A stretch of DNA of 64,000 nt from Paenibacillus peoriae KCTC 3763 (GCF_000236805.1 NZ_AGFX01000039.1:1-64000); one strand, 5' to 3'. Numbered from the stretch's first letter, positions 35,397 through 45,284 are shown. The notes: generated from the sequence alone by a model not told the origin. Numbers and translations: made by a program.

Positions 35397-35686
35397 TAGC
35401 GTCCCAGACGTTCAAGCGTCATTTTGTACCCGTCATTGCCGTAGTTCAGGCAACGTTTAACACGTGAAATCGTCGCCGTACTCGCCCCCGTCTCCGCTTC
35501 AATCTGGTTATACGTGCTGCCTTTGCCCAGCATACGAGCAACCTCCAGACGTTGGGAGAGGGACTGAATTTCATTTATCGTGCACAGATCATCGAAAAAT
35601 ACATAGCATTCTTCCAAGTTTTTAAGAGTTAAAATGGCTTCAAACAATTGATCAATACTTTTATCATTAAGCTTTTTGAGCTGCAT
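35396..35686 (-). CDS. yerC: YerC/YecD family TrpR-related regulator
   Basis: This 96-residue all-helical protein has a TrpR-like helix-turn-helix ('EIQSLSQRLEVARMLGKGSTYNQIE' region and 'ATISRVKRCLNYG') and no obvious ligand pocket residues beyond the family. It is a DNA-binding regulator of unknown targets in Bacilli. In B. subtilis yerC is near yerB; here yerB lies about 6.5 kb away. The ATG follows GGGAG. It is co-transcribed with the chelatase gene and probably starts the pair. Confidence 0.88.
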   Translation of the reverse strand: MQLKKLNDKSIDQLFEAILTLKNLEECYVFFDDLCTINEIQSLSQRLEVARMLGKGSTYNQIEAETGASTATISRVKRCLNYGNDGYKMTLERLGR

Positions 35687-35913
35687 GGATTATCATCTCC
35701 CAAGGTTACAATCTCTCCTCATTGTACCTGAGAAATAGTAGGTTTTTCAAGCATTAACGGTTTCACGCATTACAGAACAACATTACATGACATGGCATCA
35801 TACTATACGAACGCCCAAATCCGCATTTATACCTGATTTCGGGACACACGCCTAAACCCACTGTGCGTTTGTAACATACAGTAGAGTATCAACCTGCAAA
35901 GGAATGTGATCTC

Positions 35914-36438
35914 ATGCCTGGACACTACTATCATCGGAGGCCGTTACAGCGATCCCTTTCCGATCCGTATAGTTCAACTCCTTATCCCGGACTCGATCCG
36001 TACAGTGAGGTTCCGCAAGCCGATGCCTCCGCGGTGGTGCCTTATGAAGCGCCAGCGAGTATTACGGATGCCGCTGTCGTTACACCAGACCCTGCTTCAG
36101 CCAAAGGGGGACTGCTCGGCAGTCTCGGCAGTCTCGGCAATATCAAAAATCTCAATGAAATTAAAGGTTTTATTGACCGTATGGGTGGGATTGACGGAAT
36201 TGTGGCTACGCTTGGCAAGGTACAAAAAGTCATGAGCAGCGTACAGCAATTTGCTCCAATGGCAAAGCTCATAATGGGTGCGCTCCCCGTATTTGGCAAA
36301 TCCGGCAACAAAAAGTCTTCGCCTGTTTCCGAGGAATTGGATGAATTCAAGCCACCTTCACGCCGCCGCCGAAAAAAAACACAACGCAAAAAAGCCACTA
36401 CTCCACGCAGACGTCCGGTCAAGCGTAAACGTCGTTAG
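35914..36438 (+). CDS. Uncharacterised protein with very basic C-terminus (YqfQ/VrrA-like?)
   Basis: This 174-residue protein has a Pro/Tyr-rich N-terminus, a Gly-rich 'LGSLGSLGNIKNLNEIKGF' segment (about 70-88), a helical amphipathic middle, and a tail of about 35 residues packed with Arg/Lys ('RRRRKKTQRKKATTPRRRP'). This layout resembles YqfQ/VrrA spore-associated proteins of Bacilli, but only loosely. The tail suggests DNA or polyanion binding. GGAA lies upstream of ATG 35914. It converges on corA with 5 bases between stops. Confidence 0.6.
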   Translation: MPGHYYHRRPLQRSLSDPYSSTPYPGLDPYSEVPQADASAVVPYEAPASITDAAVVTPDPASAKGGLLGSLGSLGNIKNLNEIKGFIDRMGGIDGIVATLGKVQKVMSSVQQFAPMAKLIMGALPVFGKSGNKKSSPVSEELDEFKPPSRRRRKKTQRKKATTPRRRPVKRKRR

Positions 36439-36443
36439 CCATT

Positions 36444-37403
36444 TTATTTGAACCAGCCTCGACGCATAAACCAGACCACCATTGCAACAGTGAGCAGGAA
36501 CATGAAGAATAGGATGCCAAAATAGCCGTATTTCCAGCCTAACTCGGGCATATACGAAAAATTCATGCCATAAATGCCGACAATGAGCGTCAAGGGCATA
36601 AACACCGTGGTAATGACGGTCAACGTCTTCATGATCGAATTCATACGGTTGGAATTGAGCGAAATATAACTGTCTCTTAGGTCGGCTGTCATTTCGCGGT
36701 CGGCCTCCAGCATGTCCGTCAGCTTCAACAGGTGGTCATAAATATCCGTAAAATAGGCCGTATGCTCCCCTTTGCCCTGCACGTGCTGCGAATTCAGGAC
36801 CCGGTACATTAGATCACGCATCGGTACAATGGTACGCCGCAGCTTAAGTAGTCTGGCCCGCAGGGCAAAAACCTGCTTCATCAATTCCTCCACCGATTCT
36901 TGACTGCCCAAGCCCTCCAGTTCGGCCAATTCATCCTCGATCATGAACAGACTCGGAAAATAGTTATCCACCAGTTTATCGATCACAGTGTAGGCCGCAG
37001 CTAGCGGTCCGCGCGACCATATTTTGCGTTCATTCGCATGCTGAGCAATCCGTTCCCAGGCCTGATTAATCTCCTCCTGTTCACGATGATGATAGGTCAC
37101 CAAAAAACGGCTGCTAATGAACAAGTCCACTTCTTCCGCATCCAATGTATCTGCATCAAGCGCGTGCACAACCAGAAACTGTACATCCTCGTAATAATCC
37201 AATTTAGGACGTTGCAGGACATGCATACAATCCTCCACAGCCAACGGATGAAAATGAAAATAACTTGTCAGCAGCTCCGATTCACGATCTGTAGGCTCGC
37301 TAAAATCCACCCATGTCCATATGTAATCCTCCATGTCTATTTGCTCCAGCGGCTGTCCCACCGTCACCTGATGATCATGACCTATAGTCATTGTACGTAT
37401 CAC
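36444..37403 (-). CDS. corA: CorA-type magnesium/divalent metal transporter
   Basis: This 319-residue pentameric inner-membrane channel takes up Mg2+ (or Co2+/Ni2+). The signature 'YGMNF' follows the first of two C-terminal transmembrane helices; the last helix is followed by 'FMRRGWFK' facing the cytoplasm. The large N-terminal soluble domain is complete. The GTG start at 37403 has GGGGG upstream. No M-box riboswitch is visible in the leader. Confidence 0.92.
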   Translation of the reverse strand: MIRTMTIGHDHQVTVGQPLEQIDMEDYIWTWVDFSEPTDRESELLTSYFHFHPLAVEDCMHVLQRPKLDYYEDVQFLVVHALDADTLDAEEVDLFISSRFLVTYHHREQEEINQAWERIAQHANERKIWSRGPLAAAYTVIDKLVDNYFPSLFMIEDELAELEGLGSQESVEELMKQVFALRARLLKLRRTIVPMRDLMYRVLNSQHVQGKGEHTAYFTDIYDHLLKLTDMLEADREMTADLRDSYISLNSNRMNSIMKTLTVITTVFMPLTLIVGIYGMNFSYMPELGWKYGYFGILFFMFLLTVAMVVWFMRRGWFK

Positions 37404-37512
37404 CGAACGTCCCCCTCGTCTACACTACCTGTCTTTTAATACTTTTTATATTGTATATAAGCCATTCCGGATTATACAAATTCCAAGCGCTATATGCCAC
37501 ACGCTAAATAAG

Positions 37513-37558
37513 AAAAGGATATCTCCGGGTCAACAAGCCGTCCCAAGATATCCTTTTT
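37513..37558. terminator. Bidirectional intrinsic terminator
   Basis: AAAAGGATATCT and AGATATCCTTTTT pair around 21 bases. It lies upstream of corA and some 460 bases beyond the glnQ stop, and would isolate corA from that operon. Confidence 0.75.
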
Positions 37559-37702
37559 CCTCGTGATGAGCAGTTCTTATCTTCAAAGCAAACCTTCCAC
37601 TTATGAAAATAAACATCATAAAAGAAAAATCACTCACGTTCACTAAAGATGCACACGAAAAGCTACTAAGCGGTCGAATGCTTACCTCGCTATATCCCCC
37701 TC

Positions 37703-37864
37703 GGCGCAGCAAGCAAAGCGCTGCGCCAATTCCCTCTGCTCCCACTCATTTAAAAGTGGCGCAGGCTTTTGCAAAGAAAGGAGGGTTCAGCGAGTAGTAG
37801 CGCAGCGGTACATTTGAATCTGAAGAAGCGAAGCGTTCGCCTGAAAGCTTTCCGTAGGAAAGCT
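37703..37864. repeat. Cluster of GC-rich hairpins in a 600-base gene-free gap
   Basis: Between corA and glnQ no convincing gene exists. The gap holds GGCGCAGC/GCTGCGCC (37703-37727), GCGAA/TTCGC near 37828-37840 and AGCTTTCC-GTA-GGAAAGCT (37846-37864), with weaker outer arms (TCTGAAG.../...GCTTCTGA). This looks like a compound non-coding repeat unit of the REP/ERIC sort or a structured RNA; whether it recurs in the genome cannot be seen here. Confidence 0.5.
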
Positions 37865-38018
37865 CGCATCGTAAGCATAAGCTGCTTCTGAATTTCAACC
37901 TTTTCATGTCTTATATAATCCAGAAATTCAGGGGCAACAGCGATCGTAAGATCAAATGGATCGCGGAGCGTCTTTACAACGAGCACCCCCGCCCACATTC
38001 ACAAACCCTGCCTCACTC

Positions 38019-38747
38019 TTACAATACCTTCTCCAAAAAACTAATCGTCCGCTCATTTTTCGGATTACCAAATACCTCTTGTGGTGTTCCTTCTTCCACA
38101 ATGTAGCCACCGTCCATAAACACAACACGGTCGCTTACTTCGCGAGCAAAACCCATCTCATGGGTCACGATCATCATCGTCATGCCTTCACGGGCCAGAT
38201 CTTTCATTACGCCGAGCACTTCGCCGACCATTTCTGGATCGAGCGCCGAGGTAGGCTCGTCAAACAGCATAATGTCCGGGTTCATCGCGAGTGCGCGCGC
38301 AATCGCTACACGCTGCTTCTGACCGCCTGAAAGCTGTCCTGGCAGTGCATCAGCCTTATCAGCCAAACCTACACGGTCCAGCAGCTTCATCGCCGTTTCC
38401 CGGGCCTCTGTCTTCGTTTGTTTGCCCAGCTCTGTCGGTGCGAACATAATGTTCTTGAGCACCGTCATATGCGGGAACAGATTGAAATGTTGAAACACCA
38501 TACCTATATTTTCACGGACTTTGTTAATGTCCACATTTTTATCGCCCAACTTGTAGTCGTCGACGATGACCTCACCAGCAGTAATTTCCTCAAGCATGTT
38601 CATACAACGCAAAAACGTGCTTTTACCCGAACCCGAAGGGCCGATGACGCATACGACCTCGCCTTCTCGTACTTGCATATCAATGCCCTTTAGCACTTGG
38701 TTACTGCCATAACTTTTTTTCAGATCTTTGACGATAATTTTACCCAC
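38019..38747 (-). CDS. glnQ: Amino-acid ABC transporter ATPase (GlnQ-like)
   Basis: This ATPase powers uptake of a polar amino acid, probably glutamine. Walker A is 'GPSGSGKST', the signature 'LSGGQKQR', Walker B 'IMLFDEPTS', and the H-loop lies in 'VTHEMGF'. The start was set at GTG 38747 ('VGKIIVKDL'), eight bases after GGAG; this reduces the overlap with the upstream gene to 8 bases. It is co-transcribed with the receptor-permease fusion. The amino-acid substrate is inferred from the family. Confidence 0.93.
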   Translation of the reverse strand: MGKIIVKDLKKSYGSNQVLKGIDMQVREGEVVCVIGPSGSGKSTFLRCMNMLEEITAGEVIVDDYKLGDKNVDINKVRENIGMVFQHFNLFPHMTVLKNIMFAPTELGKQTKTEARETAMKLLDRVGLADKADALPGQLSGGQKQRVAIARALAMNPDIMLFDEPTSALDPEMVGEVLGVMKDLAREGMTMMIVTHEMGFAREVSDRVVFMDGGYIVEEGTPQEVFGNPKNERTISFLEKVL

Positions 38748-40188
38748 GGCGAGTTCTCCCTTCAAGACGGTTGGAAATTTTGGTCAGGATTGTAATGACG
38801 ATAAGATACATTATCGCAACGACCAGCCAAATATCAAAGGATTGGAACGTCCGCGCGATAATAATTTTACCGGATTGGGTCAATTCGACCAGACCGATAA
38901 CAGACAATATGGACGTATCCTTCAACGTAATAACCAACTGATTGATAAACGACGGGATCATGATTTTTACAGCCTGCGGCAAAATGATTTTGAGCATGGC
39001 CGTCCGGTACGGCAAACCAAGCGAACGGGCCGCTTCCATTTGTCCCGGATCAATGGACTGGATGCCTCCGCGGATAATTTCCGTCACATACGCACCCGCG
39101 TTTAGAGACAACGTCAATACAGCCGCAACAAAAAGTGGCATTTTGAAATCCAGTGCCTGTGGAATACCAAAGTAAATAAAGAATGCAAGTACGATCAGCG
39201 GAATACCGCGGAATACATCAACGAACACGGTCGCAATACCACGGAGCACCTTGTTATGACTTACCTTCATAAAGCCAAACACCAGCCCCAGCAAAAAGGC
39301 GATAAGCAACGATACCAGGGTATACAGCAGCGTATTTCCCATCCCTTTGATCAACGCAGGCAGCGAAGCGGAAATTAGCTCCCAGCGTCCGCGCTCAACA
39401 GGCGCCACCCCTTTGCCGGATTCGCCCAGGTATTTGGACATGATTTTGTCGTATTCACCACTGTTGCGAAGATTAACAAGCCCGGCATTGAATTTTTCCA
39501 GCAGTTCCTGATTATTGCCTTTGTTGACCGCAAAGCCGTAAGAACCGCCTTTTTCCTTATCCGTCACCAGCTTGAGACCATTATTTTGCGTCACACCGTA
39601 TGCCAATACCGGAAAATCATCAAAGCAGGCAACGGAATTCCCTGTTTTGACTTCATCGTACATTTGGGAAGAATCATCGAACGGTACCATCGTAAAGCCG
39701 TATTTGTCTTTAATGGATTCCGCAAAGGTGTAGCCTTGCGTTCCTGTTTTGACAGCTACACGCTGACCCTTCAGGTCCTCATAGCGCTTAATCGTATCAT
39801 TATCCTTACGGACCGCCATGACAACCCCTGAATCAAAATAGGGCTCGGAAAAATCAAATTTTTGCTTCCGTTCATCAGTGATGCTCATCCCGGCAATGAC
39901 GCCATCCACTTGATTTGTTTCAAGGGCCTGCACTGCCGCATTAAAGCCAAGAGGCTTAATCGTATATTCAAAATTTTGATCCTTGGCAATAGCAGCCAGC
40001 AAATCCATGTCGATTCCGACAAACTTGCCATCTACATCTTCAAACTCAAAAGGCGCGAACGTCGTATCCGTGCCGATATCATATTTTGCCTTGTTTTCTG
40101 CATGTGCCACTGCACCGAAATTACCGGCCAGGGCAACCACAAAAAACAAACAAATCATGAGAGCTATTAGTTTTCTAGATTTTTGCAT
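38740..40188 (-). CDS. Fused substrate-binding protein and permease (GlnPH-type)
   Basis: This 482-residue fusion has a signal/anchor (5-28), a periplasmic-type amino-acid binding domain (about 35-255: '[20 protein letters not shown]', '[10 protein letters not shown]', 'DFSEPYF') and then a His/Glu/Gln-type permease (about 270-475) with its ABC-docking EAA loop '[20 protein letters not shown]'. Tethering the receptor to the membrane domain removes the need for a separate lipoprotein, as in lactic acid bacteria GlnPH. It forms a two-gene importer with the ATPase just downstream. Confidence 0.9.
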   Translation of the reverse strand: MQKSRKLIALMICLFFVVALAGNFGAVAHAENKAKYDIGTDTTFAPFEFEDVDGKFVGIDMDLLAAIAKDQNFEYTIKPLGFNAAVQALETNQVDGVIAGMSITDERKQKFDFSEPYFDSGVVMAVRKDNDTIKRYEDLKGQRVAVKTGTQGYTFAESIKDKYGFTMVPFDDSSQMYDEVKTGNSVACFDDFPVLAYGVTQNNGLKLVTDKEKGGSYGFAVNKGNNQELLEKFNAGLVNLRNSGEYDKIMSKYLGESGKGVAPVERGRWELISASLPALIKGMGNTLLYTLVSLLIAFLLGLVFGFMKVSHNKVLRGIATVFVDVFRGIPLIVLAFFIYFGIPQALDFKMPLFVAAVLTLSLNAGAYVTEIIRGGIQSIDPGQMEAARSLGLPYRTAMLKIILPQAVKIMIPSFINQLVITLKDTSILSVIGLVELTQSGKIIIARTFQSFDIWLVVAIMYLIVITILTKISNRLEGRTRRG

Positions 40189-40429
40189 AATTTCCTCCAG
40201 TCAGTTGAACGGTTCAAACTTTTCTGTTTATTCTACAGGAGTTATCAAAAATTGACTACTTTGATGTCAGCTTTTTCTGAAAAAATATTTCATGGAACTA
40301 TCTGGATGTGTAAACTTGAAGATGCAATTTTGGGTCACAGAATGCCAATAAGCCCCTGCCGCAAAAAGCGGACGGAAGCTTATTGTGTATCCTAAGTGTA
40401 TGTTTTTTTTCGTGAAATAATAATGAAAA

Positions 40430-41419
40430 CTAGAAAAGAATTTTGAAAATCAATCCCGCCAACAGTGCAGCAATAGGGATCGTTATCACCCAGGTTATTA
40501 CAATACGACCAGCCAGTGACCAGCGCACAGCCGAGAAACGCTTCGCAGAGCCTACACCCAAAATCGCCGAAGTAATGGCATGAGTGGTGCTTACGGGCAA
40601 ATGAAGCATCGTGGCTGTAAAGATAACAGACGCACCCGATAGATCCGCTGCAAATCCATTAATGGGATCAATTTTAAAGATCTTGGTTCCCATCGTCTTG
40701 ATGATTTTCCAGCCCCCGATGGACGTGCCCAGTGCCATGGCTGTAGCGGCTGAAATTTTTACCCACATCGGTACGTCCAAATGATCCTGATAGCCTGCCG
40801 AGACAAGTGCAAATGTGATAATTCCCATCGCTTTCTGAGCATCATTCGTACCATGCGTAAACGATTGAAGCGCTGCCGTAATGACCTGCATCGTTCGAAA
40901 CCCTTTGTTCACCGTATGCGGGCTGCGATGAGCAAAGATGTATTTCAAAATCATCATCACGATGTAACCAACAACAAAAGCAATCAGCGGGGAGAAAAGC
41001 AGCCCCTCCACAATTTCGATAAAGCCGCTCCAATTTAACTTATCCGCTCCCGCCCCTACATACACCGCTCCGGCCAACGCACCAATGAGCGCATGGGAAG
41101 AGGATGAAGGAATACCGAACCACCAGGTTAGAAGATTCCAGATAATTGCAGCAATCAGCGTCGCAATGACGATATCAATCCCATTCGTAAGCTTGGCAGG
41201 ATTAGCAACGCTCCCGCCAATCGTCTTGGCAACCCCTGTAAACATGATAGCCCCGAGAAAATTCATGATTGCAGCCATAATAATCGCGCGACGCGGCGTC
41301 AATGCACGGGTCGACACCGAAGTTGCAATCGCGTTCGCCGTATCATGAAATCCATTAATAAAATCGAATGCCAGAGCAAGAAAAATAACAATACCCAGTA
41401 CCAATAAACTTGTATCCAT
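40430..41419 (-). CDS. pit: Pit-family inorganic phosphate permease
   Basis: This 329-residue membrane symporter has about ten hydrophobic segments. Both halves carry the Pit signature: 'GFHDTANAIAT' near the N-terminus and 'GTNDAQKAMGII' in the second half. It takes up phosphate with H+ or metal-phosphate complexes. It lies 14 bases after the DUF47 gene, and both start with good ribosome binding sites, so they form an operon. The 40189-40429 gap downstream contains a GC-rich hairpin with AATAAGC/GCTTATT arms but no clean U-tract. Confidence 0.93.
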   Translation of the reverse strand: MDTSLLVLGIVIFLALAFDFINGFHDTANAIATSVSTRALTPRRAIIMAAIMNFLGAIMFTGVAKTIGGSVANPAKLTNGIDIVIATLIAAIIWNLLTWWFGIPSSSSHALIGALAGAVYVGAGADKLNWSGFIEIVEGLLFSPLIAFVVGYIVMMILKYIFAHRSPHTVNKGFRTMQVITAALQSFTHGTNDAQKAMGIITFALVSAGYQDHLDVPMWVKISAATAMALGTSIGGWKIIKTMGTKIFKIDPINGFAADLSGASVIFTATMLHLPVSTTHAITSAILGVGSAKRFSAVRWSLAGRIVITWVITIPIAALLAGLIFKILF

Positions 41420-41433
41420 GTAAAAGGACTCCC

Positions 41434-42048
41434 TTACGAGTTACGCATAATGATGGATTCCAGCATATTTGCAACATCCTCGCATGAATCCGTTGTCGTT
41501 TCAAGGCGTTCGTACAGTTCTTTGCGTTTGATCAGCTCAATAGGATCGGTTACAGTTGCAAACAGGTTTTTGATGCAAATACGCAACAATTCATCCCCCT
41601 GATTTTCCAAATCATTCAGGCGAATGGTGTACTCACGAATAGCCAGCAATTTCTTTTGCGAAAGCAAATGTACAGCCTTCTGAATTTCATAAGCTGATTG
41701 ACGCAAAATATCAGCGAACTGCACAATATACTCGTCCGGCTCTGTAATGTTGTACATATAAAAACGTGAGGCTGTTGCTTCCAGACCATCCAGCACATCA
41801 TCCATGGTTGTTGTCAGTTCCATGATATCGTCGCGTTCCAGCGGCGTGATGAAGGTCTTGTTCAGTTCAGTAATAATCGTGTGTGTGTAATCATCACACT
41901 TATTTTCATACTTCTTCATCTCATTGGTAAACAAAGTCACATCTTGAAGGTTTGAAGTATGTTGGGCAAAATAATCCGCTGCTTGCACGATTGTATCTGC
42001 CATATTTTCCAACGTCTCGAAGAATATATCCTTTTTCTTCAATCTCAT
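41434..42048 (-). CDS. DUF47 family protein, Pit accessory (PhoU-like)
   Basis: This 204-residue all-helical PhoU-like protein regulates or assists the Pit transporter encoded next. The start was set at ATG 42048 ('MRLKKKDIFFETLENMAD'), eight bases after AAAGGGG, and not at the longer frame at 42102. Helical bundles with metal-binding carboxylates ('DDVLDGLEAT', 'DLENQGDELL') are typical. The conserved pairing of DUF47 with pit supports the function. Confidence 0.9.
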   Translation of the reverse strand: MRLKKKDIFFETLENMADTIVQAADYFAQHTSNLQDVTLFTNEMKKYENKCDDYTHTIITELNKTFITPLERDDIMELTTTMDDVLDGLEATASRFYMYNITEPDEYIVQFADILRQSAYEIQKAVHLLSQKKLLAIREYTIRLNDLENQGDELLRICIKNLFATVTDPIELIKRKELYERLETTTDSCEDVANMLESIIMRNS

Positions 42049-42236
42049 AACGATTACCCCTTTACGAAAATATCCGCAACCTGTTTCGACTGCAATAGAC
42101 AACCTTTGCTATCTTATCACACTCATCAACGTTTTTGTAATGTTTGCAAAAGCAAATTTTAGGATATTCGGATACAGTACCCGACACAGAAGTTCATTAT
42201 CCGACATTTTTTCCTTAAAAAGGGTGTATTCCATAT

Positions 42237-43328
42237 TTATTTTGTGTTTATAGTCACATGCTCATTTAGAGAAGTATCTGCAGGGACCACATGTATATAG
42301 GATGTACCTGGCGTCAACGGAATTTCAACTCCATTTTTCATAAAACGAACTGCATCACCAGGCGTATGCTGCCATTGTGCATGTATGACTCTTCCTTGTT
42401 GAAACACCATCGCCTCTCCACTGCCATTCAGCGCAACACTCAATCTGCCTACATCATCCAGGGTTCGATGGCTGGCGCTCATCACAATAACATTGGCTGC
42501 AGAAAGCTGTTGATTATTATTTTGATCCACATGTGACTTTTCGTTCACAAATCGCTTATATTGCTGGTTCGCCGGATCGTAGGTGTAGGATACACGATAG
42601 TTTTTGAGCAAAAAGCGGATTTGCAAAGATGCTGCACTCTCGTCTGTCATGACCGGGGCTTCACCGGATTTAAGGTAAGGATATACGGGAACCTCTGCCT
42701 GCTTGACATACCCTTTATGATCCATTCCTTTGCGCAGTCTGCTTACATCTGTGTACAGATTATGGGGAGGACGACGATCTTTGCTTCGCCAAAAGTAAGC
42801 CCCTCCATTTGAAATCTCATCCAGATGCTCCTTCTTCTGCTGCTGTAAAATCGCATAGGCATCTGTGCTTCCCCCTGCATGTATCGGCAATGCACCATAG
42901 GTTTCGCCCAGCTCAATCAGATAGGGTCGGATGCTGCGGACCGGACCGATCTTCACATCTCCGCTATAGCTTTGAAAAAAAGCGACCAAACGGGTAATTC
43001 CGCCTTCTGCAAGAACTTCATATACCATGTCTGCCTGGCTAAGCCCTGCCTGTGGACGTGCAGCCGGAGCGTTGTTAATCATGATCGCGAGCGGTCGCTC
43101 CAAAACAGGCTGCTCCACCGGAAGACCGGTAAGCGGAGCTGTAAATGCCGAAATGGACTGCTTCTTGGGCGGTTCAACCTCCAGCTCGGTTTTTTGCTTG
43201 ATCAATTGGGGAACGGGTTCAGATTCACCCGTTTTGGACAAAGCAGAACAAGACATCAGCGTCATGCACAACAGAGCTGAGGCCATCACACGCAACCATT
43301 GAGTTCGCCCGGAAATGGATCTGGACAA
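42237..43328 (-). CDS. yerB: DUF3048 lipoprotein (YerB)
   Basis: This 363-residue secreted lipoprotein has a signal peptide with lipobox 'LMSC' (Cys about 27). The DUF3048 core includes 'PLAIMINNAPAARPQAGLSQADMVYEVLAEGGITR' in outline and 'GPVRSIRPYLIELGE', and the C-terminal part 'NVIVMSASHRTLDDVGR'. YerB is widespread in Bacilli; its role is not established. The TTG at 43328 follows GGAGGG. It is divergent from the doxX gene. Confidence 0.9.
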   Translation of the reverse strand: MSRSISGRTQWLRVMASALLCMTLMSCSALSKTGESEPVPQLIKQKTELEVEPPKKQSISAFTAPLTGLPVEQPVLERPLAIMINNAPAARPQAGLSQADMVYEVLAEGGITRLVAFFQSYSGDVKIGPVRSIRPYLIELGETYGALPIHAGGSTDAYAILQQQKKEHLDEISNGGAYFWRSKDRRPPHNLYTDVSRLRKGMDHKGYVKQAEVPVYPYLKSGEAPVMTDESAASLQIRFLLKNYRVSYTYDPANQQYKRFVNEKSHVDQNNNQQLSAANVIVMSASHRTLDDVGRLSVALNGSGEAMVFQQGRVIHAQWQHTPGDAVRFMKNGVEIPLTPGTSYIHVVPADTSLNEHVTINTK

Positions 43329-43456
43329 GTTTATCCCTCCATCTTAGATATTTTTCTCATTATAAGCTTTATTTCCTGTTTTTGTCTTGATCGAAGGTAT
43401 AGGTCCCGATAGAATACTTATATGAAGACATTAAAATTTAAAAAAATATTTAGACT

Positions 43457-43472
43457 TTGTGATTTTTATCAC
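43457..43472 (+). promoter_or_regulatory. Fnr/Crp-type site and promoter of the doxX gene
   Basis: TGTGA-TTTTTA-TCACA matches the TGTGA-N6-TCACA consensus, extended by TTTG/CAAA. A -10 box TACAAT lies at 43494-43499, which puts the start at about 43506 and the site centre at -41.5, the class II activation distance of Fnr-type regulators. Confidence 0.7.
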
Positions 43473-43575
43473 AAATAAGTGTAACTGAACCTAATACAAT
43501 AAAGGTGTAGCAAAGATGATCATCTTAACCTAATGAAATACAAACATTTTGATATAAGAAAGAGGAGTGGTTTAA

Positions 43576-44094
43576 ATGTTTAACAACTGGTTGCGTGAAA
43601 ACAAAGTAGCGATGTGGCTGCTGACTGTAGTACGGGTTTATCTCGGATATGAATGGATGAGCCATGGACTTGAAAAGTTGACTGGCGGATTTGATGCCGG
43701 TGGATTCATCTCGGGGGCCATTGCTAAAACGGGTGGAGACCATCCCGCGGTACAAGGCTGGTGGGGATCGTTCCTTGAAGCCTTCGCCCTGCCAAATGTC
43801 GGTTTGTTCAACGTCCTGATCCCACTGGGTGAGTTCTTGGTCGGGGTTGGCCTGCTGCTTGGTACTCTGACTACACTGGCTGCTTTGATGGCCATGGTCA
43901 TGAACTTCTCGTTCCTGTTCTCGGGTACAGTAAGCACCAATGCAATCTACCTGCTGTTTGAAATCTTCCTTGTGGTCGCTGGTGCAAATGCCGGACGGAT
44001 TGGCCTTGACCGTTGGGTACTGCCCTTCCTGCGTGGACTGTTCGGTAAAAATAAAGATACCTTTCCAGCCGATCCTACTCGAAAAATAGCTTAA
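43576..44094 (+). CDS. DoxX family membrane protein
   Basis: This 172-residue membrane protein has four hydrophobic segments and the DoxX pattern ('VVRVYLGYEWMSHGLEKLTGGF', 'PLGEFLVGVGLLLGTLTT' in outline). Relatives include thiosulfate:quinone oxidoreductase subunits and redox or oxidative-stress proteins in the membrane; the specific reaction here is unknown. AGGAG precedes ATG 43576. The upstream Fnr-type site suggests oxygen- or redox-dependent control. Confidence 0.85.
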   Translation: MFNNWLRENKVAMWLLTVVRVYLGYEWMSHGLEKLTGGFDAGGFISGAIAKTGGDHPAVQGWWGSFLEAFALPNVGLFNVLIPLGEFLVGVGLLLGTLTTLAALMAMVMNFSFLFSGTVSTNAIYLLFEIFLVVAGANAGRIGLDRWVLPFLRGLFGKNKDTFPADPTRKIA

Positions 44095-44103
44095 CTAACC
44101 CGA

Positions 44104-44140
44104 AACAACCGTTACCCTCTGGGCTAATGGTTGTTTTTTT
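44104..44140 (+). terminator. Intrinsic terminator of the doxX gene
   Basis: AACAACCGTTA and TAATGGTTGTT pair and are followed by TTTTTTT. A second GAGT/ACTC hairpin with T7 lies at about 44177-44220. Confidence 0.85.
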
Positions 44141-44338
44141 ATGCTGCTATGCTGCTCTCCACTTATTCATCACTGAAGGAGTCTCCCATCTCATACTGAC
44201 GTGGGAACTCTTTTTTTTGTCGGATTCAACATTTCGTCAACTGTTTACAAGTTGGATACAACATGGAATGCTCACGATACATTTATCCAATACACTACAG
44301 ATACACCAAAGAAAACACAAAGAAATATGGAGGGTTAT

Positions 44339-45265
44339 ATGATGAAAAAAATGACCAAAGCCTATCTTATGCTCGCAGCAGTAACTTTCACTGTACAGAC
44401 TATGGGACTGGGATATCAAGCAACAGCAGCAGCAGCAAAAACTGCTTCAGCATCTCAGACGGTAAGCGCACAACAAATTTCCAAGACCTTTGAGCAATTG
44501 CTAAGCCAGCCCGGCAAGCTGCCTCAGGCGTTTACGTATTTGCAAAAGCACATTCAATCCGTTCCAGCCGCTCAGGCAACCATGATGACGCTCCATCTGG
44601 AAAATGCCCAGAATAAGCAATTGGATGCATACTCACGTACGTTATACCCAACCTCTGTTCAAAATAAGATCAGTAATATATACAAACCCGGCGATACGTT
44701 CACCAATCTGATTAGCCGCACCCATGATACGAGCCTGAAAAAATTACTAACTCAAACCAGAGATGCCGGATTCAAGCTGGAAACGGCGGAAGGTATGTTT
44801 TACCCGGTTATAAACTATGAAAAATACACAGTATTCAGCAAGTACACCACGGCAGATATTCGCAGCTACATTCAGATCATGGCGATGGAATCAGGACAGG
44901 CCGCTACCAAGGATGCCGCGCTCCGTATCGGCTATCAGCAGTTAGCAGGACGAGTGCTGGCACAGGAAGCGTTTTTAAACCAATATCCGCATTCCAACCG
45001 TACACTGGCTGTAAAAAAATTGCATGATCTGTACTATTCCTATACCTTCTATGGCACGAACAATACGCCACTATTCGATTATGAGACCCAAAAGATTCAA
45101 CCTAATGCCAAAAAAGGATATCAACTCGTCATTCAACGCAACCCGGATTCGAAGAGTGCCTACATTCAGGATTTGAAGGCATTTATGAAACTGCTGGATC
45201 AAAACGGAGATCAGCTTACAGCGCAAGTATCTGCCTGGCTGAAAAAAAACGTATCTTCCAATTAA
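44339..45265 (+). CDS. Secreted protein of unknown function
   Basis: The start was set at ATG 44339, after GGAGGG, giving about 308 residues with a signal peptide ('MMKKMTKAYLMLAAVTFTVQ', Ala-rich cleavage region near 'ATAAAAKTAS'). The mature part is helical and Gln/Ala/Lys-rich with no cysteine and no recognisable domain. 'AEGMFYPVINYEKYTVFSKY' and 'GQAATKDAALRIGYQQL' look like a conserved Paenibacillus core. It ends at a bidirectional terminator shared with the dioxygenase gene. Confidence 0.75.
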   Translation: MMKKMTKAYLMLAAVTFTVQTMGLGYQATAAAAKTASASQTVSAQQISKTFEQLLSQPGKLPQAFTYLQKHIQSVPAAQATMMTLHLENAQNKQLDAYSRTLYPTSVQNKISNIYKPGDTFTNLISRTHDTSLKKLLTQTRDAGFKLETAEGMFYPVINYEKYTVFSKYTTADIRSYIQIMAMESGQAATKDAALRIGYQQLAGRVLAQEAFLNQYPHSNRTLAVKKLHDLYYSYTFYGTNNTPLFDYETQKIQPNAKKGYQLVIQRNPDSKSAYIQDLKAFMKLLDQNGDQLTAQVSAWLKKNVSSN

Positions 45266-45284
45266 TCGGAGAAGCAGAATACAC

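Noticed and set aside
37603-37797. 64-codon frame with an N-terminus faintly like HesB ('LTFTKDAHEKL')
   Set aside because: No ribosome binding site, no conserved cysteines, and it runs through GC-rich hairpins; treated as non-coding.
40340-40395. GC-rich hairpin downstream of pit as a terminator
   Set aside because: The arms pair, but no U-tract follows in the leftward direction, so it is only mentioned with the pit gene.
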